DNA of 64,000 bases from Hyphomicrobiales bacterium (GTDB taxonomy: Bacteria; Pseudomonadota; Alphaproteobacteria; Rhizobiales; NORP267). Shown piece by piece: positions 28,334 to 39,035 of this stretch. The first letter of the stretch is position 1. Every line of letters begins with the position of its first letter. The stretch lies in NCBI GenBank assembly GCA_021775855.1, contig JAJFGZ010000037.1, positions 1 through 64,000 on the forward strand. The letters run 5' to 3'. The position numbers and the translations under genes are program-made. The notes below the pieces were generated by a model. That model had not been told where the DNA came from, did not search any database, and saw only the letters and a program-made list of their open reading frames with translations.

Positions 28334-29659
28334 TCAGTTCTTCGCCGTGAGCATGTTGATGGCGGCATCCGGGCTAAGGGTTTCGCGTTCGCCACTGGCC
28401 CTGTTTTTGATCTCGACCTCGCCCGCCTTGAGCCCGCGTGGGCCGACAATCAATTGCCACGGCAGTCCGATCAGATCCATATTCTTGAACTTGCCGCCGG
28501 CGCGCTCGTCGGTATCGTCATACAAAGTTTCGACGCCAGCATTCTCGAGTTGCTGGTAAAGCGAATTGCAGGCTTCGTCGGTTTCCTGATCGCCCGCCTT
28601 CAAATTGATCAGTCCGATGTCGAATGGCGCCACGGATGCGGGCCAGATGATACCAGCCTCGTCGTGGCTTGCTTCGATGATGCCGGCGACAAGGCGTGAT
28701 ACACCGATGCCATATGACCCCATCTCAAGCGCCACGGATTCACCGCTCGAATTTTGAACGGTCGCGCCCATGGACGCCGAATATTTGGTGCCGAAATAGA
28801 AGATATGTCCGACCTCGATACCGCGCGCGGTGACGCGGCGTTCTTCGGGTACCTCGGCTGCAAATTTTTCCTCGTCGTGTTTTTCATCAGTTGCGGCGTA
28901 TCTAGACGTCCATTCGGATGCGATTTTCTCGAGATCGTCGTCGTACCCCACATCGTTGCCGGGGATCGCCATGTCGACCAATTCACGATCACAAAAGACG
29001 GCGCTCTCGCCGGTATCTGCCAAGACAACGAACTCGTGGCTCATATCCCCGCCAATCGGGCCGCTATCGGCGGCCATGGGGATGGCTTTCAGACCCATCC
29101 GCTCGAAAGTCCGCAGATAGGCAACAAACTGGCGGTAATAGGATTTCCGCGCTTCTTCTTTGTCGATATCGATGGAATAGGCATCTTTCATCAGGAATTC
29201 GCGACCACGCATGACACCAAAACGGGGGCGTACTTCGTCGCGGAATTTCCATTGAACATGATACAACCGGACCGGCATGTCCCGATAAGACCGTATACCC
29301 ATCTTGCAGATATCGGTGATCATCTCTTCGTTGGTCGGACCGTACAGCATTTCCCGGTCGTGGCGGTCGCTGATGCGCAGCATTTCCTTACCGTAATCGT
29401 CGTACCGCCCGCTGGCCTTCCAGAGGTCGGCCGGTTGGATGGTTGGCATCAGCATCTCGACAAAGCCTGCCCGGTTCTGCTCTTCGCGGACAATCTGTTC
29501 GATTTTTTTCATGACGCTGAAGCCAAGAGGCAGCCAAGAATAGATTCCGGATGTTTCCTGGCGAACCATCCCCGCGCGCAGCATTAGGCGATGGGATACG
29601 ATTTCGGCTTCCTTCGGGGTCTCCCGCAAGGTCGGCATAAAATAGTTGGACAATTTCAT
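28334..29659 (-). CDS. proS: Prolyl-tRNA synthetase (short form)
   Basis: Class II synthetase that charges tRNA-Pro. 441 residues, lacking the large INS editing insertion of the E. coli-type enzyme; this short form is typical of alphaproteobacteria. Motif 2 and 3 regions are seen around [18 protein letters not shown] and [13 protein letters not shown]. The C-terminal anticodon-binding domain is complete. First gene of the proS-lolC-lolD-deacetylase run. Confidence 0.96.
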   Translation of the reverse strand: MKLSNYFMPTLRETPKEAEIVSHRLMLRAGMVRQETSGIYSWLPLGFSVMKKIEQIVREEQNRAGFVEMLMPTIQPADLWKASGRYDDYGKEMLRISDRHDREMLYGPTNEEMITDICKMGIRSYRDMPVRLYHVQWKFRDEVRPRFGVMRGREFLMKDAYSIDIDKEEARKSYYRQFVAYLRTFERMGLKAIPMAADSGPIGGDMSHEFVVLADTGESAVFCDRELVDMAIPGNDVGYDDDLEKIASEWTSRYAATDEKHDEEKFAAEVPEERRVTARGIEVGHIFYFGTKYSASMGATVQNSSGESVALEMGSYGIGVSRLVAGIIEASHDEAGIIWPASVAPFDIGLINLKAGDQETDEACNSLYQQLENAGVETLYDDTDERAGGKFKNMDLIGLPWQLIVGPRGLKAGEVEIKNRASGERETLSPDAAINMLTAKN

Positions 29660-29820
29660 CTGGCTGGTAGCGCTTTCCGCTCAGAGGCGTCGATCATGAA
29701 TCAGGGCGAAGTGAAGCCCGCAACCGGTCTTATGACAAGGTTTTCCGGCAGTGCCAATGCTGAATAAATCCATGAAAGATGATCTCCGTAAATCTTGTTC
29801 AGGTAAATGATGACAAGATC

Positions 29821-29849
29821 GTGGCATTGGTTTAGGTTGCGCGCATAAT
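29821..29849 (+). promoter_or_regulatory. Promoter for the candidate small RNA
   Basis: GTGGCA (29821-29826) and CATAAT (29844-29849) are 17 bases apart on the plus strand, which predicts a start near 29857. Confidence 0.45.
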
Positions 29850-29856
29850 CTGGTGG

Positions 29857-29980
29857 CACCGATCACCAGTGGATACGCGCGCATCAAGCGCGACGGCTCA
29901 GGTTTTGGGAGGACCTGCCGGAATTCGAACAGACTTCCGGTTACTTGATTAGGCGAGACTTTCGGGTCTCCCTTTTTTTT
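29857..29980 (+). ncRNA. Candidate small RNA in the DUF1467-proS spacer
   Basis: A transcript of about 124 bases is predicted between a promoter-like sequence and a strong intrinsic terminator, with no reading frame inside. Stems visible: CGCGC/GCGCG (29876-29880 with 29888-29892), CCGGAA/TTCCGG (29918-29923 with 29935-29940), and the terminator. GGGAGGACC near 29908 could also pair with GGTCTCCC of the terminator as an alternative long-range stem. I do not recognise it as 6S, SRP RNA, tmRNA or a known alphaproteobacterial sRNA family. Confidence 0.5.
29952..29980 (+). terminator. Intrinsic terminator, plus strand
   Basis: Stem GAGAC/GTCTC (extended by GG/CC with one bulge) and loop TTTCGG, followed by eight T. 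No plus-strand gene precedes it, which is the main argument for a small RNA here. Confidence 0.75.
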
Positions 29981-30013
29981 GTTCTCAAATCAGTGTGATC
30001 CAAACCTGTTTTA

Positions 30014-30280
30014 TCAATCAAATTTCGGCAAAAACGGTATGGAATCTATCGTTAGCAAGCCGTTTGACCGTGCAAGATAAAATAGCGTGAAGACAATCGT
30101 CGCGATAATCGTTGTTGCAACGACTTTTCGAAGCATGCGCGGTTGGGCCGGTGCGCTGGGCGCTGTACCAGGTATGACTTCGCCGTCTTCTTCCTGGGTT
30201 CTCACCCCCCAGGGTAGGACTGTAAACAGAACAACCCACCAGATTATAAAATAAATTGCGAGGATGCTGAGTACAGACAT
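30014..30280 (-). CDS. DUF1467 family small membrane protein
   Basis: 88 residues with two predicted membrane helices (about 5-25 and 52-72) joined by an acidic, proline-rich loop. The N-terminal IYFIIWWVVLFTVLPWGVRTQEE is the hallmark of DUF1467, a family common in alphaproteobacteria with no known function. It starts 3 bases after the methylmalonyl-CoA epimerase gene and is probably translated from the same message. Confidence 0.88.
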   Translation of the reverse strand: MSVLSILAIYFIIWWVVLFTVLPWGVRTQEEDGEVIPGTAPSAPAQPRMLRKVVATTIIATIVFTLFYLARSNGLLTIDSIPFLPKFD

Positions 30281-30283
30281 GGA

Positions 30284-30688
30284 TTAGGCCTGTTCCAGTT
30301 CGACAAGGGTGCCGCAGAAATCTTTTGGGTGCAGGAACAACACAGGTTTACCGTGCGCACCGGTTTTCGGTTCGCCGTCCCCGAGGACCCGCGCACCACC
30401 GGCAACAAGTTTGTCACGGGCGGCCAGGATGTCTTCCACTTCGTAACAAAGATGGTGGATGCCGCCATCGGTGTTGCGCTCCAGAAATTTGTTGATGGGG
30501 GAATCATCTCCAAGCGGTTCGAGTAACTCGATCTTGGTATTGGGCAACTCGACGAAAACAGTCGTGACCCCGTGCGCCGGCTGCTCCACGGCGCTCGTCA
30601 CTTTCGCACCGAGTGTGTCCCGATACACCGCCGTTGCGGCGCCGATATCACGTACAGCAATTGCGATATGATTTAGGCGGCCAATCAT
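30284..30688 (-). CDS. mce: Methylmalonyl-CoA epimerase
   Basis: Interconverts (S)- and (R)-methylmalonyl-CoA in propionyl-CoA catabolism. A VOC-fold protein of 134 residues with the metal-binding histidine in LNHIAIAV, a second in GIHHLCYEV, and glutamate in the C-terminal strand. The ATG at 30688 is chosen because GGAGAGAAG precedes it and homologues begin with a similar sequence; the open frame continues upstream into rnj. No mutase or carboxylase genes are in the window. Confidence 0.94.
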   Translation of the reverse strand: MIGRLNHIAIAVRDIGAATAVYRDTLGAKVTSAVEQPAHGVTTVFVELPNTKIELLEPLGDDSPINKFLERNTDGGIHHLCYEVEDILAARDKLVAGGARVLGDGEPKTGAHGKPVLFLHPKDFCGTLVELEQA

Positions 30689-30711
30689 TCTTCTCTCCAA
30701 AGCGCCGAATG

Positions 30712-32385
30712 TCAGGGAACGAGATTGACAATGACCTCGCATACCGTCCGTTTGCCCCAAGCGCCAGTGACGGCCGACCGAACCCCGCCGCGTATCGCCT
30801 TTGCGACGACGTCGGGACTCCTTCGGCGTTTCTTCGGCAAAGTCCGCCAAGTCTCGTCGATCGCGTCAAAAACAATATCTTCGATAAAAATTCCAGGCCC
30901 TAGTTCTTCCGGGATACCATAAATAACCGCATCCGGGTCTGCGGCTAATTGGCCCTTTTCCGACAGCGCCAAGGAGACCACAACGATGCCGGCGTAGGAT
31001 AATTTTCTCCGCTCCCCCAGTGCGTCGTCCGATTCACGGATATGGATCCGGCCGTCGCGGTAAATCCGGCCAGCCGGTACTTCGTCGACCAACATCGCAG
31101 GCCCCGGGGCAAGCTTGGCCATATCACCGTTGTGGACAATCTGCGTCTCCGGCACGCCGAGCGATTTTGCGAACCGGGCGTGCTCGTGAAGGTGCCGGGT
31201 TTCGCCGTGTACAGGAATCGCCAATTCGGGCTTCACCCATTTGTACATTTGTTCCAGTTCGCCGCGGCGCGGGTGTCCTGAGACATGCACCAAACCGTCA
31301 GCATCAGTAATGATTTCAACACCTTGGCGGATCAGAGCATTTTGCAATGCGGATACCGAACGTTCGTTGCCGGGGATGGTTCGCGACGAAAAAATCACCT
31401 GATCGCCCGGGCTGAGCTTGATATCGGGGTGGTTTTCGTTGGCGATGCGCGCCAATGCTGCCCGGGGTTCGCCCTGGCTCCCCGTCATCAGAACAAGCAC
31501 CTTGCTGCGGGGTAGATCAGAGAAATCGCTCAACGGGGTCAAAGGCGGGATATCGCCAAGATAGCCGGTTTCGACCGCGACCCCGATCATCCGGTACATG
31601 GAGCGTCCGGCGAGCACCGTGCTGCGCCCGGCCTTGTCTGCGGCGAGGATGGCCGAACGGAGCCGCGCCACGTTTGACGCAAACGATGTTACGCAAACCC
31701 GCTTCGGCGCTTCCGCTACCAGGCGCGCAAGTTCGGCAGCGACCTCGCCTTCCGTTGGCGAGACGCCGTCGCGGAAAACATTGGTGGAATCGCAGATGAC
31801 CGCCCGGCATCCGCGTTTACCCAACCGCTCCAGCGCTGTTTTATCGAATCCGGTGCCGATCAGCGGGTCATCATCGATTTTCCAGTCCCCGGTATGGAAT
31901 ACCGATCCTTCGGATGTGTTGATAATCAAACCATTCGGTTCAGGTATTGAATGGGTCAGCGACACAAATTCGATTTCGAATGGGCCAAGATCGATGGTAC
32001 CGCCAAGCGGTACTTCTTTGATGGGTACGTCTGGCGCGCCGCGCTCGTCAATCATCTTGGCCCGCAACAGGGCAGCGGAAAACGGTGTCGCGAAGACGGG
32101 CGCCCGTAATCGGGGCCATAAATCCAGCACCGCGCCAAAGTGATCCTCGTGGGCGTGGGTCAACAAAATTCCAAGCAGATTGTCGCGCTGTTCCTCGATA
32201 AAGCTGATATCAGGAAGGATGACGTCGATGCCAGGCAATGTCGCGTCGGCAAACGTAACACCTAGATCGACCATGATCCATTTGCGCGACTGTTTGGGCC
32301 CAAATCCATAGAGCCCCAAATTCATGCCGATTTCACCCGCGCCGCCCAAGGGGCAAAATACCAGTTCGTCTTTGTTGCGAGCCAT
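30712..32385 (-). CDS. rnj: Ribonuclease J
   Basis: Metallo-beta-lactamase/beta-CASP ribonuclease with 5'-3' exonuclease and endonuclease activity in mRNA decay and rRNA maturation. The zinc motif is LTHAHEDHFGAVLDL (about residue 75). The beta-CASP domain and the HVSGHPRRGELEQM block follow; the C-terminal domain ends at residue 557. In alphaproteobacteria it usually lies between nuoN-birA and mce, as here. 2 bases separate it from birA. Confidence 0.95.
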   Translation of the reverse strand: MARNKDELVFCPLGGAGEIGMNLGLYGFGPKQSRKWIMVDLGVTFADATLPGIDVILPDISFIEEQRDNLLGILLTHAHEDHFGAVLDLWPRLRAPVFATPFSAALLRAKMIDERGAPDVPIKEVPLGGTIDLGPFEIEFVSLTHSIPEPNGLIINTSEGSVFHTGDWKIDDDPLIGTGFDKTALERLGKRGCRAVICDSTNVFRDGVSPTEGEVAAELARLVAEAPKRVCVTSFASNVARLRSAILAADKAGRSTVLAGRSMYRMIGVAVETGYLGDIPPLTPLSDFSDLPRSKVLVLMTGSQGEPRAALARIANENHPDIKLSPGDQVIFSSRTIPGNERSVSALQNALIRQGVEIITDADGLVHVSGHPRRGELEQMYKWVKPELAIPVHGETRHLHEHARFAKSLGVPETQIVHNGDMAKLAPGPAMLVDEVPAGRIYRDGRIHIRESDDALGERRKLSYAGIVVVSLALSEKGQLAADPDAVIYGIPEELGPGIFIEDIVFDAIDETWRTLPKKRRRSPDVVAKAIRGGVRSAVTGAWGKRTVCEVIVNLVP

Positions 32386-32387
32386 AT

Positions 32388-33185
32388 TCAGGATGCCTGG
32401 TTGTTGTCGTGGGCCGGGACGCTATTTCGGGAAAAGAAGACGTCTCCGGCAGTTACGATGGTTTTCTTATTGTTTGATTCAAGCAGGATCAACTGACCAT
32501 TGGCATCAAGCGATTCAAAAACCCCTTGAATTTCGCGATCCCCCAGTCTGACAGTGATCGGTTTGCCGATCCCGGCGGCAGATTTTAACCAGTGGTCCCG
32601 GATGTCGGTAAAGCCATTTTTCTGCATCCAAATTTCGTAGAATTCATTGAATTTGATTGCAATCCGGTTGAACAGCTCGGATGGATTGATATCTATGCCA
32701 GCACTTGCGAGATTTGTCGCCGGAAATTCCGTATCGTTCGGCGAATGGGCGCAGTTGACCCCGACACCGATGACAATTGCTGGATTATCTGCGCCTTGTT
32801 CCAGGCTGCTCTCGAGGAGAATGCCTGCGATCTTTTTCCCGTCAACCAGAAGATCATTGGGCCATTTGAGGTTTATACGCTCACCTGCTGGCTGGGCCAG
32901 ATCGACAATCGCCTGACGGATGGCTACGCCCGCCACGAAAGAAAGGGTCGCCGCTTCGGTCAGCGATTTTTTCGGATAGAGGAGAAGGCTGGCGTAGAGA
33001 TTTCCGGGTTTCGACGTCCATTCGCGCCCGCGCCGGCCACGGCCCATAGTCTGGCGCCCGGCGACAACCCAATGTTTTTCGCCACGGGCCGACGTTGTCA
33101 GTCGCAACGCTTCTGAATTGGTCGAATCCACTTCCTCCAGATAATGCAGGGCGTAGCTGGCTGGAACCGAGAGCGAAGCAGTCAT
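32388..33185 (-). CDS. birA: Biotin-[acetyl-CoA-carboxylase] ligase
   Basis: Attaches biotin to the carboxyl carrier protein. The biotin/ATP loop is GRGRRGREW and the KWPNDLLVDGKKIAGILLE block is complete. At 265 residues there is no N-terminal helix-turn-helix, so it is the ligase-only type and should not repress bio genes. It follows nuoN by 3 bases at the end of the complex I operon. Confidence 0.95.
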   Translation of the reverse strand: MTASLSVPASYALHYLEEVDSTNSEALRLTTSARGEKHWVVAGRQTMGRGRRGREWTSKPGNLYASLLLYPKKSLTEAATLSFVAGVAIRQAIVDLAQPAGERINLKWPNDLLVDGKKIAGILLESSLEQGADNPAIVIGVGVNCAHSPNDTEFPATNLASAGIDINPSELFNRIAIKFNEFYEIWMQKNGFTDIRDHWLKSAAGIGKPITVRLGDREIQGVFESLDANGQLILLESNNKKTIVTAGDVFFSRNSVPAHDNNQAS

Positions 33186-33188
33186 CTG

Positions 33189-34622
33189 CTAAAAAAGCGA
33201 TGATGCGGCGGTTTCAGCCGCTGTTATCAGCGGTCCCGGATAGATGATGAACAGAATGACGAACAACGCAGCCACCCCGACAATCACCCGCAATTCCCCG
33301 AGCATCGGTTCAAACCGCTCGACCGGCTCGTCGAAATAGATGATCTTGATCACCCGCAGGTAATAGAATGCGCCAACCACGCTTGCCAGAACACCAATGA
33401 TTGCAAGAGCATACAGCTCCGCTTCGATAGCGGCGAGGAAAACATAGAACTTGCCGAAGAAGCCCGCGAGAGGCGGGATCCCGGCCAGCGAGAACATCAG
33501 CATCGCCAGCAGAAATGCCAGCATCGGGTTGTTTTTGCCCAGCCCCGCCAATTCGTCGATATCCTCAACCATGCGGTTCCCCCTGCGCATGGAGAGAATG
33601 CAGGCAAAGGTTCCCACTGTCATTGCCAGATAAATGGCGAGATAGATGATCACACCCCTGACACCGGCCTGACTACCGGCCGCCAAACCAACCAGCGCGA
33701 AGCCCATATGGCCGATTGATGAATAGGCCATCAGACGCTTGATATTGCGCTGGCCGATTGCAGCGAACGCGCCGAGTACCATGGAGGCGATCGCGATAAA
33801 GACGACGATCTGCTGCCATTCCTGGGCAATTGTTGGAAACGCGGTGACCATCGTGCGGACAAAAATTGACATCGCCGCGATTTTTGGCGCGGCCGCGAAA
33901 AACGCCGTCACGGGCGTCGGCGCGCCTTCATAAACGTCCGGCGTCCACATGTGGAACGGCACGGCGGAAACCTTGAACGCCAATCCCGCGAGCAGGAACA
34001 CAAGCCCGAATACAAGGCCGATCTTGTTCTCGCTCAGGCTGGCTGCATCGGCGATTTCGTTGAAGTCCATGGATCCGGTAAAACCGTAGATCAGCGACAT
34101 TCCGTATAGCAGCATCCCTGACGCGAGTGCACCGAGAACGAAATATTTCAAGCCCGCTTCGGTGGCGCGCCCAGAATCACGCTGGATCGCGGCGACCACG
34201 TAGAGTGCCAGGCTTTGCAGTTCGAGACCCATATAGAGCGACATAAGGCTGCCGGCCGATATCATCATCATCATCCCGACAGTCGCCAGCACGACGAGGA
34301 TCGGGTATTCGAACCGGGAGAATTTCTCCAGCCGGAAGAACCCGCGTGACATGATTATGGCCAGGGCAGAGGCGCCGAGGGTCAGGATTTTCATGAAACG
34401 GGAAAATTCGTCGAAGACAAATGCGCCGCCGAAGGTTGTCTGGCCGCCCGGTATCACTAGGACAACGACACCCACTGCAACGAGCAGCAAAACACAAAGA
34501 CTGTATATGCTGTCGGTGCTGTCCTTGGACCTGAAAGCGCCCAGCATCAACAACGCCATGGCACCGCAGCTTAGTAAGATTTCAGGGATCGCGGGAACGA
34601 GATCCGGCAATGGATATGTCAC
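33189..34622 (-). CDS. nuoN: NADH dehydrogenase I subunit N
   Basis: Antiporter-like membrane subunit of complex I, about 14 helices, 477 residues. The conserved proton-channel lysine region is seen around [20 protein letters not shown] and the [12 protein letters not shown] helix. GTG start. Last structural gene of the nuo operon, followed by birA and rnj. Confidence 0.96.
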   Translation of the reverse strand: MTYPLPDLVPAIPEILLSCGAMALLMLGAFRSKDSTDSIYSLCVLLLVAVGVVVLVIPGGQTTFGGAFVFDEFSRFMKILTLGASALAIIMSRGFFRLEKFSRFEYPILVVLATVGMMMMISAGSLMSLYMGLELQSLALYVVAAIQRDSGRATEAGLKYFVLGALASGMLLYGMSLIYGFTGSMDFNEIADAASLSENKIGLVFGLVFLLAGLAFKVSAVPFHMWTPDVYEGAPTPVTAFFAAAPKIAAMSIFVRTMVTAFPTIAQEWQQIVVFIAIASMVLGAFAAIGQRNIKRLMAYSSIGHMGFALVGLAAGSQAGVRGVIIYLAIYLAMTVGTFACILSMRRGNRMVEDIDELAGLGKNNPMLAFLLAMLMFSLAGIPPLAGFFGKFYVFLAAIEAELYALAIIGVLASVVGAFYYLRVIKIIYFDEPVERFEPMLGELRVIVGVAALFVILFIIYPGPLITAAETAASSLF

Positions 34623-34639
34623 TGTCTCGCCTCCACCTG

Positions 34640-36148
34640 TTATTCCACCAGCACGGATTGTGCGGCTTCAATCGCAGCCTGATAATTGTCGATCAGATTA
34701 TCAACCGAAGCCGCTGTCACATCGAGTATCGGCACCGGATAAATCCCGAACAGGATCGTCAGGACGATCAGCGGGGCAAAAATTGCGATCTCCCGCCAGT
34801 TCATATCTTTGATCAATTTGAGGTCTTCTTTCTCGAGCGCCCCGAATACCATTTTCCGGTACAGCCAAAGCGCGTACCCGGCCGACAGGATAACGCCGGT
34901 CGTTGCCAAAAAGGCGACCCAGCCATTGACCTGAAAGGCACCAATCAGGGTCAGGAACTCACCGACAAACCCGCTTGTACCCGGTAACCCTACATTGGCC
35001 ATCGTGAAGATCATGAACGTGAATGCAAAAATCGGCATTCGGTGCACGAGCCCCCCATAGGCCGCAATTTCCCTTGTATGCATCCGGTCATAGACGACGC
35101 CGACGCAGAGAAACAATGCCGCCGACACGATACCGTGGGACAGCATCACGAATATTCCGCCCTGCACACCTTGCATGGTCACCGTGAATATCCCCATGGT
35201 TACGAACCCCATATGGGCGACCGACGAATAGGCGATCAACTTCTTCACGTCCTCCTGCATGAGCGCGACCAGCGACGTATAGATAATCGCGATCACCGAC
35301 AGGCCATAAATCAATGGCGTGAACATATCGGAGGCCAGCGGGAACATGGGCAGCGAAAAGCGCAGGAACCCGTAGCCCCCCATTTTCAGCAATATCCCGG
35401 CCAGTATCACCGAGCCCGCCGTCGGCGCCTCGACATGGGCGTCTGGCAGCCAGGTATGGACCGGCCACATTGGCATCTTGACCGCGAAGGAAGCGAAAAA
35501 CGCGAGCCATAACCAGGTTTGCATTGCCGCCGGGAAATCAGATTTATCAAGTAATTCAACAATATCGGTCGTACCTGCTTGCCAATACATCGCCATGATG
35601 GCGAGCAGCATCAGGACCGAACCGAGCAGCGTATAGAGGAAGAATTTGAAGCTGGCATAGACCCGGTTTCCACCACCCCAGATCCCGATAATCAGGAACA
35701 TCGGGATCAGGCCGCCTTCAAAGAAGAGGTAGAACAGCACCAGATCGAGGGCGCCGAACACGCCGATCATGAGCGTTTCCAGCAGCAGAAACGCGATCAT
35801 ATATTCCTTCACGCGGTCCTGGATTGTGGTCCAGCTGGCCAAAATACAGGCCGGCATCAGGAAGGTGGTCAGGACAATGAACAGCATCGAAATGCCATCC
35901 ACGCCCATATGATAAGAAATCGATCCGCCAAGCCATTCGACGCGTTCGACGAACTGAAACCCGGCGCTGCTGGTATCGAACTCGGTCCACAGCAGAAGCG
36001 ATAAAGCGAAGGTGATGGTCGTGGTCCAAAGCGCGACCCGGCGGGCGTTTTGCGCCGCAAATTCGCTGTCCCCACGGATAGACAATACAAACAGCGCGCC
36101 AAGCACCGGCAACCAGGTCACAATGGAAAGGATGGGCATTCCACTCAT
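34640..36148 (-). CDS. nuoM: NADH dehydrogenase I subunit M
   Basis: Second antiporter-like subunit of the proton-pumping arm, 502 residues. The helix with [26 protein letters not shown] carries the conserved lysine and the [13 protein letters not shown] signature. It starts within the last base of nuoL, showing tight coupling. Confidence 0.97.
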   Translation of the reverse strand: MSGMPILSIVTWLPVLGALFVLSIRGDSEFAAQNARRVALWTTTITFALSLLLWTEFDTSSAGFQFVERVEWLGGSISYHMGVDGISMLFIVLTTFLMPACILASWTTIQDRVKEYMIAFLLLETLMIGVFGALDLVLFYLFFEGGLIPMFLIIGIWGGGNRVYASFKFFLYTLLGSVLMLLAIMAMYWQAGTTDIVELLDKSDFPAAMQTWLWLAFFASFAVKMPMWPVHTWLPDAHVEAPTAGSVILAGILLKMGGYGFLRFSLPMFPLASDMFTPLIYGLSVIAIIYTSLVALMQEDVKKLIAYSSVAHMGFVTMGIFTVTMQGVQGGIFVMLSHGIVSAALFLCVGVVYDRMHTREIAAYGGLVHRMPIFAFTFMIFTMANVGLPGTSGFVGEFLTLIGAFQVNGWVAFLATTGVILSAGYALWLYRKMVFGALEKEDLKLIKDMNWREIAIFAPLIVLTILFGIYPVPILDVTAASVDNLIDNYQAAIEAAQSVLVE

Positions 36149-38085
36149 CAGTGCGCGCTCCCCCAGAACATGTACCAGGTGATCAGGGCAGCTACTCCAA
36201 TCATCATCGCAAAGGCATAGTGATATAGAAACCCGGACTGAAGGCGGACAACGTTGCGGGTTACATCGAGCACACGGGCTGAAATACCGTCCGGACCAAA
36301 GCCGTCAATCACCCACCCGTCGCCGCGTTTCCAAAGGAAGTATCCGAGCCGTTTGGCAGGCCGGACAAACAGGAAATCGTACAATTCGTCGAAATACCAT
36401 TTGTTGAGCAGGAACTGGTAAAGCGGCTGGTGCTGAGCGGCGAGCGCCGCCGGGATAGACGGATTACGGATGTAGAACAGCCAGGCAAGAAACGCACCTG
36501 CGGCCATCATGACCGTCGGCATCCAGGGCACCCAGGCAGGCAGGCCATGCATCTTTTCGAGAATGAATTCGCCGCCAAAATCAGCGAGTGAACCGCGCCA
36601 GAAATCCTCGATCCCCGCACCGATGAACTGGTTGTAGAAAATGTACCCCGCAAACAACGCGCCGCCCGCAAGGATGAATAAGGGGACAAGCATCGTGAGC
36701 GGGGATTCATGGACGTGGCTGAGGGTTTCTGCCTCCGCCCGCGGTCGCCCGTGGAAGGTCATGAATATTAAACGCCATGAATAGAATGACGTGAACAGAG
36801 CGGCAATGACTGTCATGTAAAAGGCGTACGTGCCTACACCCGAATTTCCTGCAAAGGCAGATTCGATGATCGCGTCCTTGGAGAAATACCCTGCCGTGAA
36901 AGGGAACCCGGTCAGGGCCAGGGTCCCGATTACCATCATCAGGTAGGTGACGGGTATCAATTTACGCAGCCCCCCCATATGCCGCATATCCTGTTCATCC
37001 GACATGGCGTGGATCACCGAACCGGACCCGAGGAACAGCAGCGCCTTGAAGAAGGCGTGGGTAAAGAGGTGGAATATCCCAGCGCCGAACGCGCCCATGC
37101 CGAGTGCAACGAACATGTATCCGAGTTGCGAGCATGTGGAATAGGCAATCACCCGCTTGATGTCGTTCTGCACCAACCCGACGGTCGCCGCGAAAAATGC
37201 CGTTGTTGCGCCGACAATGGCAACGACGTCCATGGCGATCGGGGCCTGCTCGAAGACTGGTGACAGGCGGGCAACCATGAACACGCCGGCTGTCACCATG
37301 GTCGCCGCATGGATCAGGGCGGATACCGGGGTTGGTCCCTCCATCGCGTCGGGCAGCCAGGTATGCAGCAGGAATTGTGCCGATTTGCCCATCGCGCCCA
37401 TGAACAATAGCAGGCAGATCGTGGTCAGGATATCGACCTCCCACGACAGGAACATGAACGTCTGGCCAGCGACTTCTTCGGTATTGGCGAAGATCGTTTC
37501 CAGATCGATCGAGCCAAAAATCATGAACACCGCGAAGATCCCGATCGCAAACCCGAAATCACCGATGCGGTTGACGATAAAGGCTTTGATGGCCGCCGCG
37601 TTCGCCGCCGGGCGGGTGTACCAGAAGCCTATCAACAGGTAGGAGGCCAGCCCGACGCCTTCCCAGCCAAAGAACATTTGAAGCAGGTTGTTCGCGGTCA
37701 CCAGCATCAGCATCGCGAAGGTGAAAAACGACAGATAGGCAAAGAATCTTGGGCGATGGGGATCGTGGCTCATATAGCCAATCGAATACCAGTGAACGAG
37801 GCAGGATACCGTGTTCACAACAACCAGCATGACCACCGTCAGGGTATCTATTTTAAACGCCCAGTCGATTTGCAGCATGCCCGAATTTAACCAGGTCAGC
37901 ACATGGATATCGCCCGGGGCATCGCCGCCCAGCCCGACCTGGTAAAATGCAACCCAGGACAAGATGGCGGAAATGGTCAACAGGCCGCACGTGACTAATT
38001 CGGACGCTCGTGCGCCGATAGCCCGGCCCAAAAAGCCTGCAATGAGCGCGCCGAAGAGCGGCAGGAAAACAATTGCGCTATACAT
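36148..38085 (-). CDS. nuoL: NADH dehydrogenase I subunit L
   Basis: Distal antiporter-like subunit with the long lateral helix at its C-terminus, 645 residues. The signature [31 protein letters not shown] is present in overlapping blocks around residue 235. ATG start, 6 bases after nuoK. Confidence 0.97.
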   Translation of the reverse strand: MYSAIVFLPLFGALIAGFLGRAIGARASELVTCGLLTISAILSWVAFYQVGLGGDAPGDIHVLTWLNSGMLQIDWAFKIDTLTVVMLVVVNTVSCLVHWYSIGYMSHDPHRPRFFAYLSFFTFAMLMLVTANNLLQMFFGWEGVGLASYLLIGFWYTRPAANAAAIKAFIVNRIGDFGFAIGIFAVFMIFGSIDLETIFANTEEVAGQTFMFLSWEVDILTTICLLLFMGAMGKSAQFLLHTWLPDAMEGPTPVSALIHAATMVTAGVFMVARLSPVFEQAPIAMDVVAIVGATTAFFAATVGLVQNDIKRVIAYSTCSQLGYMFVALGMGAFGAGIFHLFTHAFFKALLFLGSGSVIHAMSDEQDMRHMGGLRKLIPVTYLMMVIGTLALTGFPFTAGYFSKDAIIESAFAGNSGVGTYAFYMTVIAALFTSFYSWRLIFMTFHGRPRAEAETLSHVHESPLTMLVPLFILAGGALFAGYIFYNQFIGAGIEDFWRGSLADFGGEFILEKMHGLPAWVPWMPTVMMAAGAFLAWLFYIRNPSIPAALAAQHQPLYQFLLNKWYFDELYDFLFVRPAKRLGYFLWKRGDGWVIDGFGPDGISARVLDVTRNVVRLQSGFLYHYAFAMMIGVAALITWYMFWGSAH

Positions 38086-38091
38086 GGCCGC

Positions 38092-38403
38092 TTACCCCCG
38101 CATCCTGGATATGTCTTCGACCTCAATTGACCCGCGGTTGCGGAAATAAACCACAAGGATGGCAAGCCCGATGGAGGCTTCGCCGGCGGCAACTGTCAAC
38201 ACCAGGAGCGCGAAAATCTGACCGGTCAGATCGCCAAGGAATGATGAGAAGGCAACCAGATTGATGTTCACTGCCAGCAGCATCAATTCGATCGACATCA
38301 GGATGACGATGACATTCCGGCGGTTCAGGAATATTCCGAAAATTCCCAGCGTAAACAGCAGGGCGGCGACCGTCAGGTAATGTCCGAGACCAATTGCCAT
38401 CAT
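38092..38403 (-). CDS. nuoK: NADH dehydrogenase I subunit K
   Basis: Three-helix membrane subunit of 103 residues with conserved glutamates in [14 protein letters not shown] and [12 protein letters not shown], part of the proton pathway. Shares one base with the nuoJ stop. Confidence 0.97.
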   Translation of the reverse strand: MMAIGLGHYLTVAALLFTLGIFGIFLNRRNVIVILMSIELMLLAVNINLVAFSSFLGDLTGQIFALLVLTVAAGEASIGLAILVVYFRNRGSIEVEDISRMRG

Positions 38404-39011
38404 CAGACCCCCTGCCCCGGTTTGATATCTTTCAGCTCAACCGCCGTCTTTGGATCCCGCGCCACCTGGTCTGAAATATTCTGTCGCTTGACATTCGGCT
38501 TGTGGTGCAGGGTCAAAACGATCGCGCCGATCATGGCGACCAACAGCACCATGCCCGCAGCCTGGAACAGGTAGACATATTTCGTGTACATCAACCGCCC
38601 GATGGCCTCGGTATTCTCGATGCCCGCGATCACCGGTGCATCGACGACCCTGACGATCTCAGGTGCGATGGTCCAGGCGCCAAGCACCATCACCAGTTCG
38701 ATAAAGAGCAGGATGCCGATCAACCCACCGATCGGCAGATATTGCAGAAAGCCTTGTTTTAATTCAGTAAAATCAACGTCCAACATCATTACGACAAACA
38801 GGAATAACACCGCGACCGCGCCCACATAGACGATCACCAGGATCATGGCGAGAAATTCGGCCCCCAATAACAGGAACAGCCCAGCGGCATTGAAAAAGGC
38901 GAGGATCAGGAACAGAACCGCGTGCACCGGATTGCGCGCCGAAATCACCATGAAAGCGGCGCCTACCAGGACCACGGAAAACAGATAGAAAAACAGCGAG
39001 GCTACTGTCAT
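38403..39011 (-). CDS. nuoJ: NADH dehydrogenase I subunit J
   Basis: Five-helix membrane subunit, 202 residues, with the conserved [16 protein letters not shown] helix (pi-bulge helix region of ND6-type subunits). 24 bases after an inserted isochorismatase-family gene. Confidence 0.96.
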   Translation of the reverse strand: MTVASLFFYLFSVVLVGAAFMVISARNPVHAVLFLILAFFNAAGLFLLLGAEFLAMILVIVYVGAVAVLFLFVVMMLDVDFTELKQGFLQYLPIGGLIGILLFIELVMVLGAWTIAPEIVRVVDAPVIAGIENTEAIGRLMYTKYVYLFQAAGMVLLVAMIGAIVLTLHHKPNVKRQNISDQVARDPKTAVELKDIKPGQGV

Positions 39012-39035
39012 CTTGCAGCCCCTGTGTTCAACCGG

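Larger units (their letters stand above)
29660..30013. other. 354-base spacer between DUF1467 gene and proS
   Basis: Contains the plus-strand candidate small RNA and its terminator. The remaining part up to proS (29660-29820) has no reading frame I can support and should hold the proS promoter on the minus strand. Confidence 0.6.

Noticed and set aside
28754-29587. A 277-codon open frame opposite proS
   Set aside because: Shadow of an intact ProS.
29918-29940. A TTCGAAC sequence resembling a tRNA T-loop near the candidate small RNA
   Set aside because: The flanking 5-bp stem does not close directly on the loop, and no acceptor or anticodon arm can be drawn; not a tRNA or tmRNA.
30689-30850. 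N-terminal extension of methylmalonyl-CoA epimerase
   Set aside because: The extra 54 codons lie inside rnj and are arginine-rich shadow sequence; the family starts at the internal ATG with a good ribosome site.
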